In this document: in pieces, positions 34,968 to 46,460 of the stretch
Layout of the letters: each line of letters opens with the position of its first letter
Numbering within the stretch: position 1 is the stretch's first letter
Assembly (NCBI GenBank): GCA_030737875.1
Contig: CM060912.1
Location: forward strand, 130,581,993 to 130,645,992
Source: Allium sativum
Taxonomy: Eukaryota > Streptophyta > Magnoliopsida > Asparagales > Amaryllidaceae
Direction of reading: 5' to 3'
Length of the DNA stretch: 64,000 nucleotides
The notes under the pieces: model-generated
Seen by the model: only the letters and a program-made list of their open reading frames with translations
Database searches by the model: none
Told to the model about the DNA's origin: nothing
Translations under genes and position numbers: made by a program

Positions 34968-34979
34968 GCTCTGATACAA
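34968..34979 (-). promoter_or_regulatory. E4 primer-binding site (variant)
   Basis: The minus strand reads TTGTATCAGAGC immediately after the LTR, one base different from TGGTATCAGAGC. Confidence 0.85.
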
Positions 34980-34980
34980 A

Positions 34981-37885
34981 TGTAACACCCCACCTCCGCC
35001 AATGCCACTCTTGCAAGTACACTAGATTTGGAGGGGCGTTAAACAAGGTAAACATGCATGCAGATATCACAAGACAGAACATATAAATAAAACAGAGTAG
35101 TAAAGCAGCGGATAAAACTGCCATTTCAAAACCATAGTCAAGTTACATTAAAGTACTTGGTCATTATTTTCCCACAAAACAAAGTCTAGAACATAAACTG
35201 AAAACTGGAAAAAACATAAAGTAACTATCCCCAAAGTAGAATAAAGCCATAGCATGCTCAAGTCCAAACCATACATGAGCTATCCAGAAAAGCAGCTAAA
35301 GATCCAGCTAGGTACCAGTGTTCCCACCCTGCAAACCTGGGGGGGGGGGGGAACGGAAGAAAAGAGGCGAAAGAAAACGGGTCAGTCAAAAAGACTGGTA
35401 AGTCCTATCTACTATTAGTATAAAAACTAATAAAGTTAACTGGACATGTAAAGCAGAGATGAAATATAGGGTGATAACTGGCATGGTGAAGAGACATATC
35501 AAGTGTGGCATCACATATACAAGGTTAAGTTGCACCAAGTGTGTACTAGTAATCTATGTCAAGTATCAACAAGAAAAGATCCCTTGGCCCAATCTTGGCC
35601 CAATATCCCGAGATGACCTAGTTCAAGGTCCAATAACACGGTCTAGTCGATCGGCTCCCTAAAAGCCTAACCCGTCAAGTGTCAGTGTCATACGGCCCAA
35701 TCACGAAGTGTAGTCAAACTGTGCTAGGTCCACCCTAGGGTGTATCAAGCCCTAGGGTGCCAACCACGGACACAAATCAAGCACGCACAGTCTAAACCTA
35801 CGGGTGCCCGTGTCTGCTTTTTCAACTCCGGACCATGTGCACGACCATAGTCCGCCTGAACCTACACAGGCGCACCTACTCAGCCGTCATTTTGGTCGCT
35901 TACATGTCAGCCCAGTAATCGTGCCCCACCCTAGCCTAGTCCCTAGGGTATCATGATACAACCAAGAGGGTTACTGGTGAAAAGGACCACGTAACTAGGG
36001 TTTCTAACGGGTTAAATGTGGTTAACCCTATCCAATCAAGTATCAAGTTGGTTAAGTGTACCCAAGGTTCATGACTTAACCCCGTCAACCCATCGTGTTT
36101 AATTGGTTAAGTATTGAAGTGGTCCATGACTTAACCCTACCAAGTGGCATTAATTAATTTAATGCACCCAACCTCTCACATTAAACCTTGTTGTGGTTAC
36201 TAGTTAAGCCGGGCTGGTCCGGGTAGCTTTATACCACAACCTAGTCTAACCTCGGGTTTAAGCACAACATGACCAACTACTCACATTGGGTCCTATTGTT
36301 TGTAGCCACTAGTTAAGCCGGTCGGTTCCGGGTAGACTTATGCTACAAACTCAACCCAACCTCGAGTTGGCCACACTCATATTTTCTAAGTGTCATGTCC
36401 ATCATTATGTTTACAAACATAATCACAAGTCAATGTTCATGTTATATTTTAAAACCATGTTTTCATGTCATTAATATTACCCCAAACCCAACGCATTCCC
36501 ATCGCATGTACGTTTCGCATAACATAACATAGATCAAAAGATGGAACTTGGCAAAAGCATGACAAAAAGGGCATAAGGTAATAAGGTTGGCCACAAGTTA
36601 AACATGGTGTCAATATGAGGCATAAATATGTTCATTTAAACTTGCATGTTACATTATGAGCCTCAAAACATGCATAATACCAACTTTAGCAAATAGGTGA
36701 AACATGATCATGAGTGACACAGGATGATAGCAAGTGATTCGCATATAACATCATATGCAAGATAGCACAAGGTAGATCATAAACTGGCATATTATATTAT
36801 AAGCCTCAAAACATGCATGATATCAAACTTTAGCAAGTAGGTGAAACATGATCATAAATGACATAGGATGATAGCTAGTGATTCACATATAACATCATAT
36901 GTAAGATAACACAAGGTTTATGAGAGTTTCTATGTTGCTTTATGCAACATTTCCAATCAAAGCTCATAGCTTTCTATGCATAAGGTAAAGGTGATAGCTT
37001 TACAAACATGCATAGAATAAATCTATGCATAACATGATAGGATCAAAGCACATATCATACTTAGGCCCAAACTCAAACTTGCAACATGTCATATTTAACT
37101 TCATAGTTAGAATCTAAGAGTAGTATAGGGCTTACAATGCTATGAAGACTTATAAAATATAAATAAGATTGAGACGAAGCCACTAGCAACTCTAAAGACC
37201 CTCAAATAGAAAGCTTCAATGAAAACCCTTGAGAAATTAGAAGAAGATCCTTGCTTTGATGAAGAAAGATTAAACTTTGGCCTTAGAAACTCTCAAACAA
37301 GCTTAGGAACTCTCATATGAATGAAGATGGAGGCTATGACAAGTGAGTGGAGGCCATGATTAAACATTTTGGCATAGTTTAGTTGTAGGATAGATTTATG
37401 ATGATCTAGGCTAGGTATTAGGGTCCTTTTATAGAAGATTAGGTTAGTTTAGACCATAGGATTAACCCTAATTCAGATCTCGGCCATCAATTCACGTCAC
37501 TAGCCTCCAAACATGTCTTGAAAAACAAGTCAGGTGCACCCAGGCCAGACTGGCCAACCACCCAAGTCGACAGGGGTGTCGACTGGGCAGTCGACACAGC
37601 CTGGGGTGTGTTGACTCCCCAGTCGACTTGGGGAGTGGCGGGATCTTTTCCCGCCTACCTGCCTAGTTGAATTTGAAATCTGTTTTTAAATTTGAATTTT
37701 CTGAAAACTTCCATGGGCCTTAACTGGGTCATACAGACTCCGATTTTCGAAAACTCGGACTCTATTTCGCGTATTTTTCCGAGACGAACGCAATGGCACC
37801 GCCTATTTTCCCTGATTCAGATTTTATCATTGAATTCTGCCTTGATTTATGTTATAACTTGTTATTCAAAATATGGGTTGTTACA
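34981..37885 (-). repeat. E4 5' LTR (2905 bp)
   Basis: Promoter-bearing LTR, TATA at 37426-37433. A G13 run (35339-35351) replaces G6 in the other LTR. Stem-loops are at 36190-36240 and 36298-36350. U5 hairpin CAGTC-AAAAA-GACTG is at 35383-35397. An 11-bp part of the GTCGAC cluster has been lost near 37610. Confidence 0.93.
37426..37433 (-). promoter_or_regulatory. TATA box, E4 5' LTR
   Basis: TATAAAAG on the minus strand, upstream of the gag-pol transcript. R-U5 would be about 2.4 kb. Confidence 0.7.
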
Positions 37886-37890
37886 GAATG
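37886..37890. repeat. E4 target-site duplication, right
   Basis: GAATG matches 26943-26947. Confidence 0.93.
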
Positions 37891-38189
37891 ATTTTTCTCC
37901 CTAGAATACTATTAACAAACAACGCAACGCTAAAAGGAAAAAATGAAACAATTATAAGAATCAGATTCTATCTTACAATGCAAACACAAACCAGAGGATA
38001 GAGTTTCACCTTATAATGGCCAAATATGCTTGATACGCAAAAATTATCTTTTATTTTTATTAGTGCACATTGACGAAATTAACTTCAAATATAAATATAT
38101 CAATCATATACGGCACAGTACCCCTTCCTACTATGTCGCCATATTGGTTTACAACTGAAATCAAAATTGACGTATTGGAAATTGGATTC
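37891..38189 (-). repeat. E3 5' LTR, segment 2
   Basis: E3 LTR between E4 and E5. It matches the E6 LTR at about 60600-60907 (for example ACACAAACCAGAGGATAG against the equivalent near 60700), confirming that both flanks belong to one interrupted LTR. Confidence 0.8.
38185..38189. repeat. E5 target-site duplication, left
   Basis: GATTC before TGTAACACCCC, repeated at 49587-49591. Confidence 0.92.
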
Positions 38190-41100
38190 TGTAACACCCC
38201 ACGTCCATTAATGCCACTCTCAAAGGGAACGCATTTACTTTCATAGAGTATTATTGGTGTATAGAACAGAATATAACACGACAGATACATATATTGGTAC
38301 TTGAAAATTTTAAAACAACTTTTATTGCAGCTGAGAAATAGTTTGGTTACAACAACATCAAAAACCAACAATAAAACCAAGTACACTTAATATCCATCCT
38401 GACAAATTGTTTTCTGTGTATATAAAGTAAAAAGCATAACCCCAACATAAGTAGCCATAAAAGAGATGAGCTAAACTTTACTTTCAGCAGTCCAAGCACT
38501 TCCAAAAGAGAGAGAAAGATCCAAATCAAGTTCCACTAGCACTAGTCCTACCCTGAGATCCTGGAGGGAAAAGGAAGAAAAGAGGCGAAAACAAAGGGGG
38601 TCAGACATAAAGTTTGGCGAGTCCAATAAATTTAACAATATAATTATTAAAGTAATTAGGATAAGGCATAAACTGGTAAAACAAGGAATGATTGTGAAAC
38701 AAATGGGCATGACAAAGCAAACAAGAGGAAAAAGATAATGTTAATTTGCGCCTCTAACACTATAGGATAATTACTATACAGCACCATTACTAGTCACCCT
38801 AAAAGTTGATCCCGCCTACTGAACATAATAATCATAATGGCAGTTTTGTGTACCCCTAGCTGTCTTCATAGGTGCCGCCTGCCCCTATCTCCACTAGTTG
38901 TATCAACGACCCCCATGCGATCGGCTCCCTAACTCGTAGATACCCGTGCTGGTCCCACAGTGGGGTGTATCACTCCCCAAAGTGGCAACCCGATACCACT
39001 AAAGATGCATGGCTTATATCTACATGATGCAACAACATCTTACCTACCAGCCCGGGATCATGCACGCACATGACCCCGTTGGACTTGCGTTGCCACCGCT
39101 AACCCGTTTTGACCTCTTACATTCAAACTCAGTAAATGTGCCCCGTCCTCGATTTAACTCGAGCTCACAAAGATACTTCCTGGGTTACTGGTTTAAAAAG
39201 GGACCCCTTACTTGACACAAGCTTTCCACCTATGCTTGGTCCCCCACTAAGATATCCCACTTAACCCCTTCTTATTCATTTCTTCTTACATGTTTCAATT
39301 TGGTTAAGTGTTTCTAATCGTATTTCACATGTCACGCATGTCACCCACTTAACCCCATGTCCCACCACATGTTTATCTTGGTTAAGTGTTACTTAATTCA
39401 TTATAACTGTAACCTTGTAAGACCTCCCACATTAGACTACCGTTTACGATTGCTGGATTTGCCAGGCGGGTCCAGGCAGTCTTATACCGCAAACGATCCT
39501 AACCTCGTGTCTTTACAATTGTTATGCATTTAATTTATGCCTTTGACCTCTCACATTAGACAACCGTTTGTGGTTGTTGGATTTGCCGGATGGGTCCGGG
39601 CAGTCTTGAGTCTAACCTCATGTCTTAGGCGTTTAAGATTACACATAATTATCTCACCCAATATGAATTACTTATCCCTATTCAAAATTGTTAATAATTT
39701 CCAAATTAATCTGTCCATAATTGTCACCTAAATTATGTCCATACTTTTCAGGTATATAAATTATAGTGTCTCAAATTAATTATATGCCTTTAAAGCCATT
39801 TTATGCCAATTCACAATTTGTATAATTAACATTTTCCCATTGTCCCCATGTCGTTCGTACGTTTAATATGAAATATGTTAGACTCACAAATAGTCTAACT
39901 CATAAAAAGAAAAGAAACATCACAACATGCATAACACATAAAATAGTTCTAACTTTCGAATAAGAATTATATCATAAGTTTGCATAGCCAATAACTTGCA
40001 TAGGCAATGGACATATAGAACATAAATTTGTATAAACTACCATGGATCTAAATATAGATCTAAACATGAAATTGTGAACTTGCATATATGCATATGGGTT
40101 TTACCTAAACTTTCATATGTGAATATGGTTTTCACCTAAACTTGCATATGTGAATGTAGTTTTCACCTAGAAATGTGAATATAGTTTTCACCTAAACTTG
40201 CATATGGATTCCTACAAACTTGCATATGAATTTAAACATGTAAACTAATATCACATGTTTTACATATAAACTAGCAAAAGTATATACTTGATTCACATAT
40301 AAACGTGTGTATGATTCGCATACAGACTTGCATAAGATTCACATACAACTAGAATATGTAAAAACAGACTTGCATAAGATTCACATACAAACTAGCATAA
40401 GATTTACATCCCCAACTTGCATATAAACTGATGTCATAAAATGAATCAAGTTAAACATATGTGATTGGACATATGAAATAGACCTACTGACATAAGTTAA
40501 CAAAACGGTCGTATGTTCATCAATAGACGATAACAAAGTTAAGTAACATCACATGATTCAATAGACATGATCTGAACATCCAAATTATAACTCATTATAA
40601 TTAATTTATTAATTATTTTGTGAAAGAAATTATACTCACAAAGACGGATTAGAGAAGAGAATAATTCGTTCGTCGTTTGTATTTGAATTCTGACTTGCAA
40701 TTCCTAAGCTTTAAGAAGAAGAACTATTCGAGCAGCAGCATGAGGCCAAGAGACTAATTTAGTTTTAGTTTAGAGCTTGAGTCTATGTGTGCTTATATAG
40801 AAGTTTAAATCAATATAAGTCGTTAGATTATCATAGGAGCAATCACAACCATCCAGACTAGATAGAGTTATCCAGAATTGCCACCTATGCCCTAGTGACT
40901 CAGCAACAAGTCAGAAAAGACTCATCAACAAGTCAGGATCATCACATTTCATATCTTCCCGGGGGGGGGGATGGGGTAGGTCGAGCCCCAGGTCGACCTG
41001 TATAGGGGAGGTCGACCCTTGGAAGACCTGGCCTGGGGCGGGATAATCCCGCCCAGCCCGCTTCCTCGTTTGAATTTTGAATTTTGAATTTTAATCTGAA

Positions 41101-41304
41101 CTGTTTTAATTTATTTAAATTTCTAAAACTTCTAAGGGCCATAACCTCCTTGTACGAAGTCCAATTTACAAAAACTTGGACTTTATTCCAAGCAGAATTT
41201 CGAGAAGAACGCAGTGGCGTAACCCATTTCCCTTAATTCTCACTTTAACAATTAAGTATTCTTAAAATTGTTAATTTTAATATTTAAAATTATGGGGTGT
41301 TACA
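38190..41304 (-). repeat. E5 3' LTR (3115 bp)
   Basis: TATA box (TATATAAG on the minus strand) at 40792-40799. It has a cluster of ACTTGCATATG / GATTCACATA repeats at about 40060-40440, a stem-loop at 39441-39496 and a second with its 3' arm deleted near 39560-39605. A G-run at 40961-40970 is longer than in the other LTR. Frames inside are spurious. Confidence 0.92.
40060..40440. repeat. Degenerate ACTTGCATATG repeats in E5 LTR
   Basis: Units of about 30-36 bp carry AACTTGCATATGTGAATATG and GTTTTCACCTAAAC, then CTTGCATAAGATTCACATAC. The same array is in the other LTR at about 48365-48725. Confidence 0.65.
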
Positions 41305-41318
41305 TCCTTCCCTCCTTA
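41305..41318 (-). promoter_or_regulatory. E5 polypurine tract
   Basis: The minus strand reads AAGGAGGGAAGGA before TGTAAC. A hairpin ATTTCG/CGAAAT lies just upstream (about 41323-41338). Confidence 0.85.
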
Positions 41319-41806
41319 AAGGATTTCGCCCCCGAAATCTCAAAGTTAAGGATAATGTATATCCTAACATCCAATCATCCATCCACTCAACCATCAAACA
41401 CAGGCATCCATTGTCCTTACAAGATTTCTATTGCCGTATGAACATATGAAAAATGTGTGTGTATATGTTCCTTATCCAATGCAAAATTAGGCGGTCCATT
41501 GATTCACTTGACCTCCCTAATGCAAATCATGATAGTGCCATGCGTCCATTATGCATGCAAAAGAATCCTAACGATACATATTACTTCTACATGTGTGCAC
41601 AACCATTCATCAAAATTCAGCATCCATATGATAACACAACCATTATACATCCATTAATTTAAATATGCACACACATTTATATGCAATATGAAAGTGATTA
41701 AGCCGATCTAGTGCCTAATATGTGTGTACATGCATCCACGAGCAACCACCAGCAACCACTTGCAACCACTCACAACCGTCAATCATAACATGTTTCAAAT
41801 ACATGT

Positions 41807-42798
41807 TTACATCCATTGGTTCCTACCTAAGGATAAAGAATAGGACCGAGGAGATATACTTAAAAGATAGATATAAGCAAGAATAAACTTACGGAAAAAG
41901 AGATCAAGGACATCAAAAAGAAAAGGGTAGGCTGTGCGTATTTTTCTCTCGGTTTCCCAAGTCACATCTTCCTCAGCGTCACTCCGTTGAACTTTAACAA
42001 GCTTGACTTTACGGTTGCGTAACTTTTTGACTTTCGTACCCAAGATACGAGTTGGAACTCTTCTCACAGTCACTTCTCGTTCCACTTCTACTTCCTCTAG
42101 TATACTTGGCTCCACAACTTTCGCAAACTCATGTAAGCACTTTCGTAGTTGAGAAACATGAAAAACATTATGAACTCCAGCTAGTCTTTCGGGTATCTCT
42201 ACTCTGTAAGCCATCGTCACAATCCTTTCAATGATAGGAAATGGTCCTACAAATCTTGGTGCTAGCTTTCCTACGGACCCAAAGCGAATGACATTCCTCA
42301 AAGGAGATACTTTAAGGAACACCCTATCTCCAACCTCAAACTCAAGGTCGGTCCTTCTTTTATCTGCGTAGGACTTCTGTCTATCTTGTGCAGCCTTCAT
42401 CCATCTTCTTATAAATTCCACCTTTTCTGAGGTTTCTCTAATCGTGTCTGGCCCAAGTACGAGCTTGTCTGTAGACTCCCACTAACAAGTTGGTGATCGG
42501 CATGGTCTTCCATATAAAGCTTCGAAAGGCGCCATGCCTATGGTGGCTTGGTAGCTATTGTTGTAAGCCAATTCAACCAAAGGAAGATGATCCTCCCAAG
42601 TCCCTCCAAAGTCAAGAATGCACATCTCAAGAGGTCTTCCAATACTCTATTCACCCTTTCCGTCTGACCATCGGTTTGGGGGTGATAGTCCATGCTTAAG
42701 CATTATTGTGTGCCTACAGCCTCTTGCAAACTCTTCAAAAACTAGATCGTAAAGATAGGATCTCGATCACTCACTATGCCGGAGGGTATCCCATGGAG
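41807..42798 (-). pseudogene. E5 integrase core/C-terminus and chromodomain remnant
   Basis: The frame 41807-42421 (204 codons) keeps the integrase C-terminal region ([27 protein letters not shown]) and the chromodomain (RILGTKVKKLRNRKVKLVKV, ATWETE-like VTWETERKI). Upstream, 42422-42798 still matches the integrase core ([19 protein letters not shown]) but has stops and frameshifts, including a Trp codon changed to TAG near 42485. Non-functional. Confidence 0.85.
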
Positions 42799-43915
42799 TC
42801 AAACTATTTCTTTAAGATAAAGGGATGCTAGGGACGAGGCAGTCCTTCTACTCTTAACAGGTATAAAGTGGGCGCTATTAGTGAGCATGTCCACTATTAC
42901 CCAGATACTGGTATTGCCCGTTCTTGACCTAAGCAACCCATCAACAAAGTCCATCGAAATGCTATCCCATTTCCATTGTGGGACCTCTAGAGGATGAAGC
43001 AAACCACCAGGCTTCTTCTTCTCTGCTTTGACTTGCTGGCATATCAAGCACTTAGCAACGAAGTCAACTACATCCCTCTTCATGCCATTCAAAAAGAAAA
43101 CCATTTTTATATCTTCATACATCTTGTCTCTGCCTGAGTGTATGGTCAGCTTAGAATGGTGTGCTTCTTCAAGAATCGTCTTCAGTAAATTCCTTTCTTG
43201 TGAGACGCATAGCCTTCTGTCCCGTCTCAACCAACCCTTATCATCGATGGAGTATCTAATGAGGTGACTAGACGTCTCACCCATAACTAGCTTATCCATC
43301 ATATCAACTAGCTGAGGGTCTTCTCATTGTGCAGTTCCTATTGAGTCCAGAAGAGTAGGCCACACCTCTAGCGATGCTAACAGACCAGGTACAATTTCAA
43401 AGGAGGGCCTAAAGTTAAAGTTTGCTATGTACTCCAAGCTTTTCCTTTCTACAAAGAGAGGACTGAAGCTCAGCTTCTTTCTACTCAAGGCGCCTGCTAC
43501 CACATTACCCTTTCCAGGGGTATAGGAAATCTCAAAATCATATGAGGCCAGAAATTCCATCCACCTTTGTTGTCTTAAGTTAAGATCTTTCTATGAGAAA
43601 AGGCACTTCAACGATTTATTGTCAGTAAACAATTCAAACCTTTCTCTTAGTAGGTAATGACGCCATGACTTTTGAGCGAAAACAATGGCAGCTAGATCCA
43701 AATCATGGGTTGGGTAGTTCTTCTCATGTACCTTCAATTGTCTTCCCCCCATAACAAACTACCTTGCCTTCTTGCATCAAGACAACGCCCAACCGTTTAC
43801 CGCATGCGTCTGTGTATATGGTAAACATTTTGTTCCCATCAGGCAATTTCAGAACTTGGGTTGTTGTTAGAGCCCTTTTTAAATGTTGGAAGCAATATTG
43901 CAATCCAAATCCCAA
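42799..43915 (-). pseudogene. E5 RNase H and integrase zinc-finger remnant
   Basis: Frames 43724-43915 (RNase H, FTIYTDACGKRLGVVLMQEGK), 43324-43560 (end of RNase [11 protein letters not shown]) and 42799-43302 (integrase HHCC: HHSKLTIH, CLICQQ, and first catalytic Asp in SMDFVDG) together cover the middle of pol. They are separated by stops in codons that are Gln or Lys in E4, for example FSQKDL read as FS-stop-KDL near 43593. Confidence 0.87.
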
Positions 43916-44931
43916 GCGAAAGTTAGGTTCTTCTTTGTTAATCTTGTGAGTGGGGCTAAGTTTTTTGCAAAGTCTTTAATGAACTTTCGGTAAAAGCATG
44001 CTAGCCCGAGAAAGCTTCGGACTTCGGTTGCATTCCGTGGAACCTTCCAATCTTGCACCGCAGTAACTTTTGCGGGGTCCACAGCTATCCCCTCTTTGGA
44101 CACCACATGTCCAAGAAACCTCACTTCTTCTCTCCAGAAATGGCATTTGGAGAATTTAGCTTTCAGCTGATGTGCACGAAGAGTATCCATGACTTCCCTT
44201 AAATGCAAAGCATGCTCTTCTTCAATCTTCAAGAAAATCAAAATGTCGTCTACTAAGACCACCACAAACTTATTAAGCAACTCCCTGAACACACTGCTCA
44301 TCAAGTCAACGATGTAAGCGGGTGTGTTTGTCAAGCCGAAAGGCATGACCAGCCATTCGAAGAAACCATCCAGGGTTTTGAACGCAGTCTTATCAATGTT
44401 GTCTTCAACCACTCTTAGCTGATGAAACCCGGTAGCCAGATCTAGTTGGGAGAAAACCGACGCACCTACAAGCTGATCAAACAAGTCGTATATTCTTGGA
44501 AGTGGGTAACTATTATTCTTGGTTAGCTTGTTTAGCTCCCTATAATCAACGCATAGGCGAAGTGAACCATCCGCTTTGGTTGCGAATACTACTGGAACAC
44601 CCCATTCAGAAATACTCCGCCTTATAAACCATTTTTCGAGCAACTCTTTGACTTGCTTGCTGAGCTCTTTTCTCTCCCTTAGAGCCATGTGTCTAACGGG
44701 TAGAGCTACGGGTTTTGTATTATCAACAAGGTATATGCAGAAGTCTATCTCTCGCTTCGGGGGTAAGCCCTTCACCTCTTCAAATACATCTGAGTACTCA
44801 CGGACTACTCTAACAGACTGCAAGTTTTCAATAGATGCATGAAGAGATTCTAGGTAGCTAAGCATAACAGAATGTATGGGATTACAAGAGATTTCGAGAG
44901 TTTTACTGAGGCGAGTCATAAGTCTAACCAC
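43879..44931 (-). pseudogene. E5 reverse transcriptase fragment (350 codons)
   Basis: A long intact stretch of [22 protein letters not shown], motif [10 protein letters not shown] with the catalytic Asp present (unlike E4), [12 protein letters not shown], and LVDDILIF at the active site. It is cut from the protease region by a frameshift in a CT-rich stretch at about 44932-44940 and from RNase H by another at its 3' end. It serves as the reference showing which E4 residues are mutated. Confidence 0.88.
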
Positions 44932-44989
44932 TCTCTCTTTTCACAATTGAGGATGGCACCACTACTGGATAACCAATCCATGCCTAGAA

Positions 44990-46251
44990 TCAACCCATAG
45001 CCCGTGAATCCAAGAACGAAGGCGTTGCATTCCCCAAGATAGACACTCTCAAATCACAACAAATCATTGAAAGATGAGCCGAACCACCAATAGGATTTGA
45101 GACTACTACGGGATCCATAACTAGACCAGTATTTAGGTGCAATGTTTCAACTAACGAAGCAGAAACAAACGAGTGTGAAGCGCCAGAATCAAACAAAGTA
45201 TGAACAGGATGATCAAACAGAAAAACCAAACTTTCAACAGAAATGTTTCTACCACTCTCCTGTCCTGGTGCCATGAGATCACGAACCTTCCCTCTTGCCT
45301 GCCCTGGTGCCATGAGAGCCTGAACCTGCCCTCCAGAAGTAGACCCTGTCCTCTGCCCTTTCCCTTGTCTTCTCGGGCAGTCTTTAATCAGATGTCTTGC
45401 CTCACCATAGTTGAAACACCCAGTCCTCTTCTTCCTACAGTCCTTGCTCAGATGGCCTGGTGTTCCACAATTAAAGCACCTTTTCTTTCCTTTGTTGTTG
45501 TTATCCTTACCACCTTTCTTAGGTTGCTGCTGTGACTTCTTTTGATCCCCTTTCTTTTCCGGTGCCTTATTAGAATTAGCGCATTTCTCCTCTTTATGCA
45601 TAAGTGCCATGTCAACCAGTTTCTCAAAGGTAGCCCCCATAGGAATGTGGGTCATAGCCAACCCATGTAGCGGCTCATTCAAAACTTTAATGAATCTCAA
45701 GGCCTTCTTTTCAAGTGTGTTCACCAAGTCTAAGCCAAATCTCGTCAACTGATTTAACTTGTTGACGTACTCCTTTACTAATAAATTCCCCTGCTTCAAC
45801 GCCAAGAACCTCTCCATGTATAAATTCTCTTCTGCTCGTGAGAGAAATTTTATCTCGAACCTATGCCTAAAATCCATCCATGTCTCCACTAGACGCAATC
45901 CATTCGTGACCTCCCACCAAAATGAGGCTTCGTCCTTCATCAACCAAGCAGCTAATTGGACCTTCCTTAAATCTTCTATCTTGAAGATACCAAACAAATC
46001 TTCCACCTCCTTAAGCCAATTTCGAGCATCAATAAACATCTCTGACCCGTGAAAAGGTTTCTGCCCATTGCCCGAAAGTCTTTGCATATCTTTGAAAAAG
46101 TATTAACGCGGGGAGGGCGAGGAGGAGGAGCGACTGCAGCTGAGGGAGGAGGAATGTCTGTTGGGCCGGCGGCGGTGGCCCTAGCCTCCAGATACCTTCT
46201 GAACCAGGTTGGTATCGGTTTGCCCACGGGTATCTCGGGTACCCCAGACAT
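44990..46251 (-). pseudogene. E5 gag-protease remnant
   Basis: Gag starts at ATG 46251 (MSGVPEIPVGKPIPTWFRRY). A frameshift near 46065 moves it into the frame 44990-46087, which continues through capsid (ARNWLKEVEDLF, ASFWWEVTNGLR), a Lys/Gln-rich linker, zinc knuckle CFNCGTPGHLSKDC, a degenerate second knuckle (CFNYGEARHLIKDC, with Cys changed to Tyr) and protease DSGAS (intact). Another frameshift at about 45030 ends it. There is no stop where E4 gag ends, so Gag and Pol were once one frame. Confidence 0.88.
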
Positions 46252-46446
46252 GCTGAAAAGAAAAAGGAAGAGATTCAAAACGGAGAATCGAAGGAAAGAT
46301 ATATGGCTCTTAGGGGTTATGTTTTTAAAACAAACTTTTCTCTTGAAAATACTCTCCTTAGAACCTATTTTTGAATGTATTTCTTTATAAAATGATTTTG
46401 AAAAAAAAATAGTTTTTCAAAATCTCTTATATGTTCTGTTAACTTC

Positions 46447-46458
46447 GCTCTAATACCA
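46447..46458 (-). promoter_or_regulatory. E5 primer-binding site (variant)
   Basis: The minus strand reads TGGTATTAGAGC, one base from the iMet complement, 2 bp from the LTR. Confidence 0.85.
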
Positions 46459-46460
46459 CG

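Larger units (their letters stand above)
26948..37885 (-). mobile_element. E4: Tekay/Del-type chromovirus (10.9 kb), near-complete but disabled
   Basis: A Ty3/gypsy element inserted in the E3 LTR in the same orientation. LTRs are 2909 bp (26948-29856) and 2905 bp (34981-37885), with termini TGTAACA and TGTTACA. The iMet-like PBS is at 34968-34979, the PPT at 29857-29869, and the target duplication is GAATG. Domain order gag, zinc knuckles, protease, RT, RNase H, integrase, chromodomain defines a chromovirus. The LTRs are very similar by eye, so it is young, yet three sense-strand transitions hit key sites: a stop in gag, protease DSG to DSS, and RT motif A Asp to Asn. It probably cannot move by itself now. 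Confidence 0.95.
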
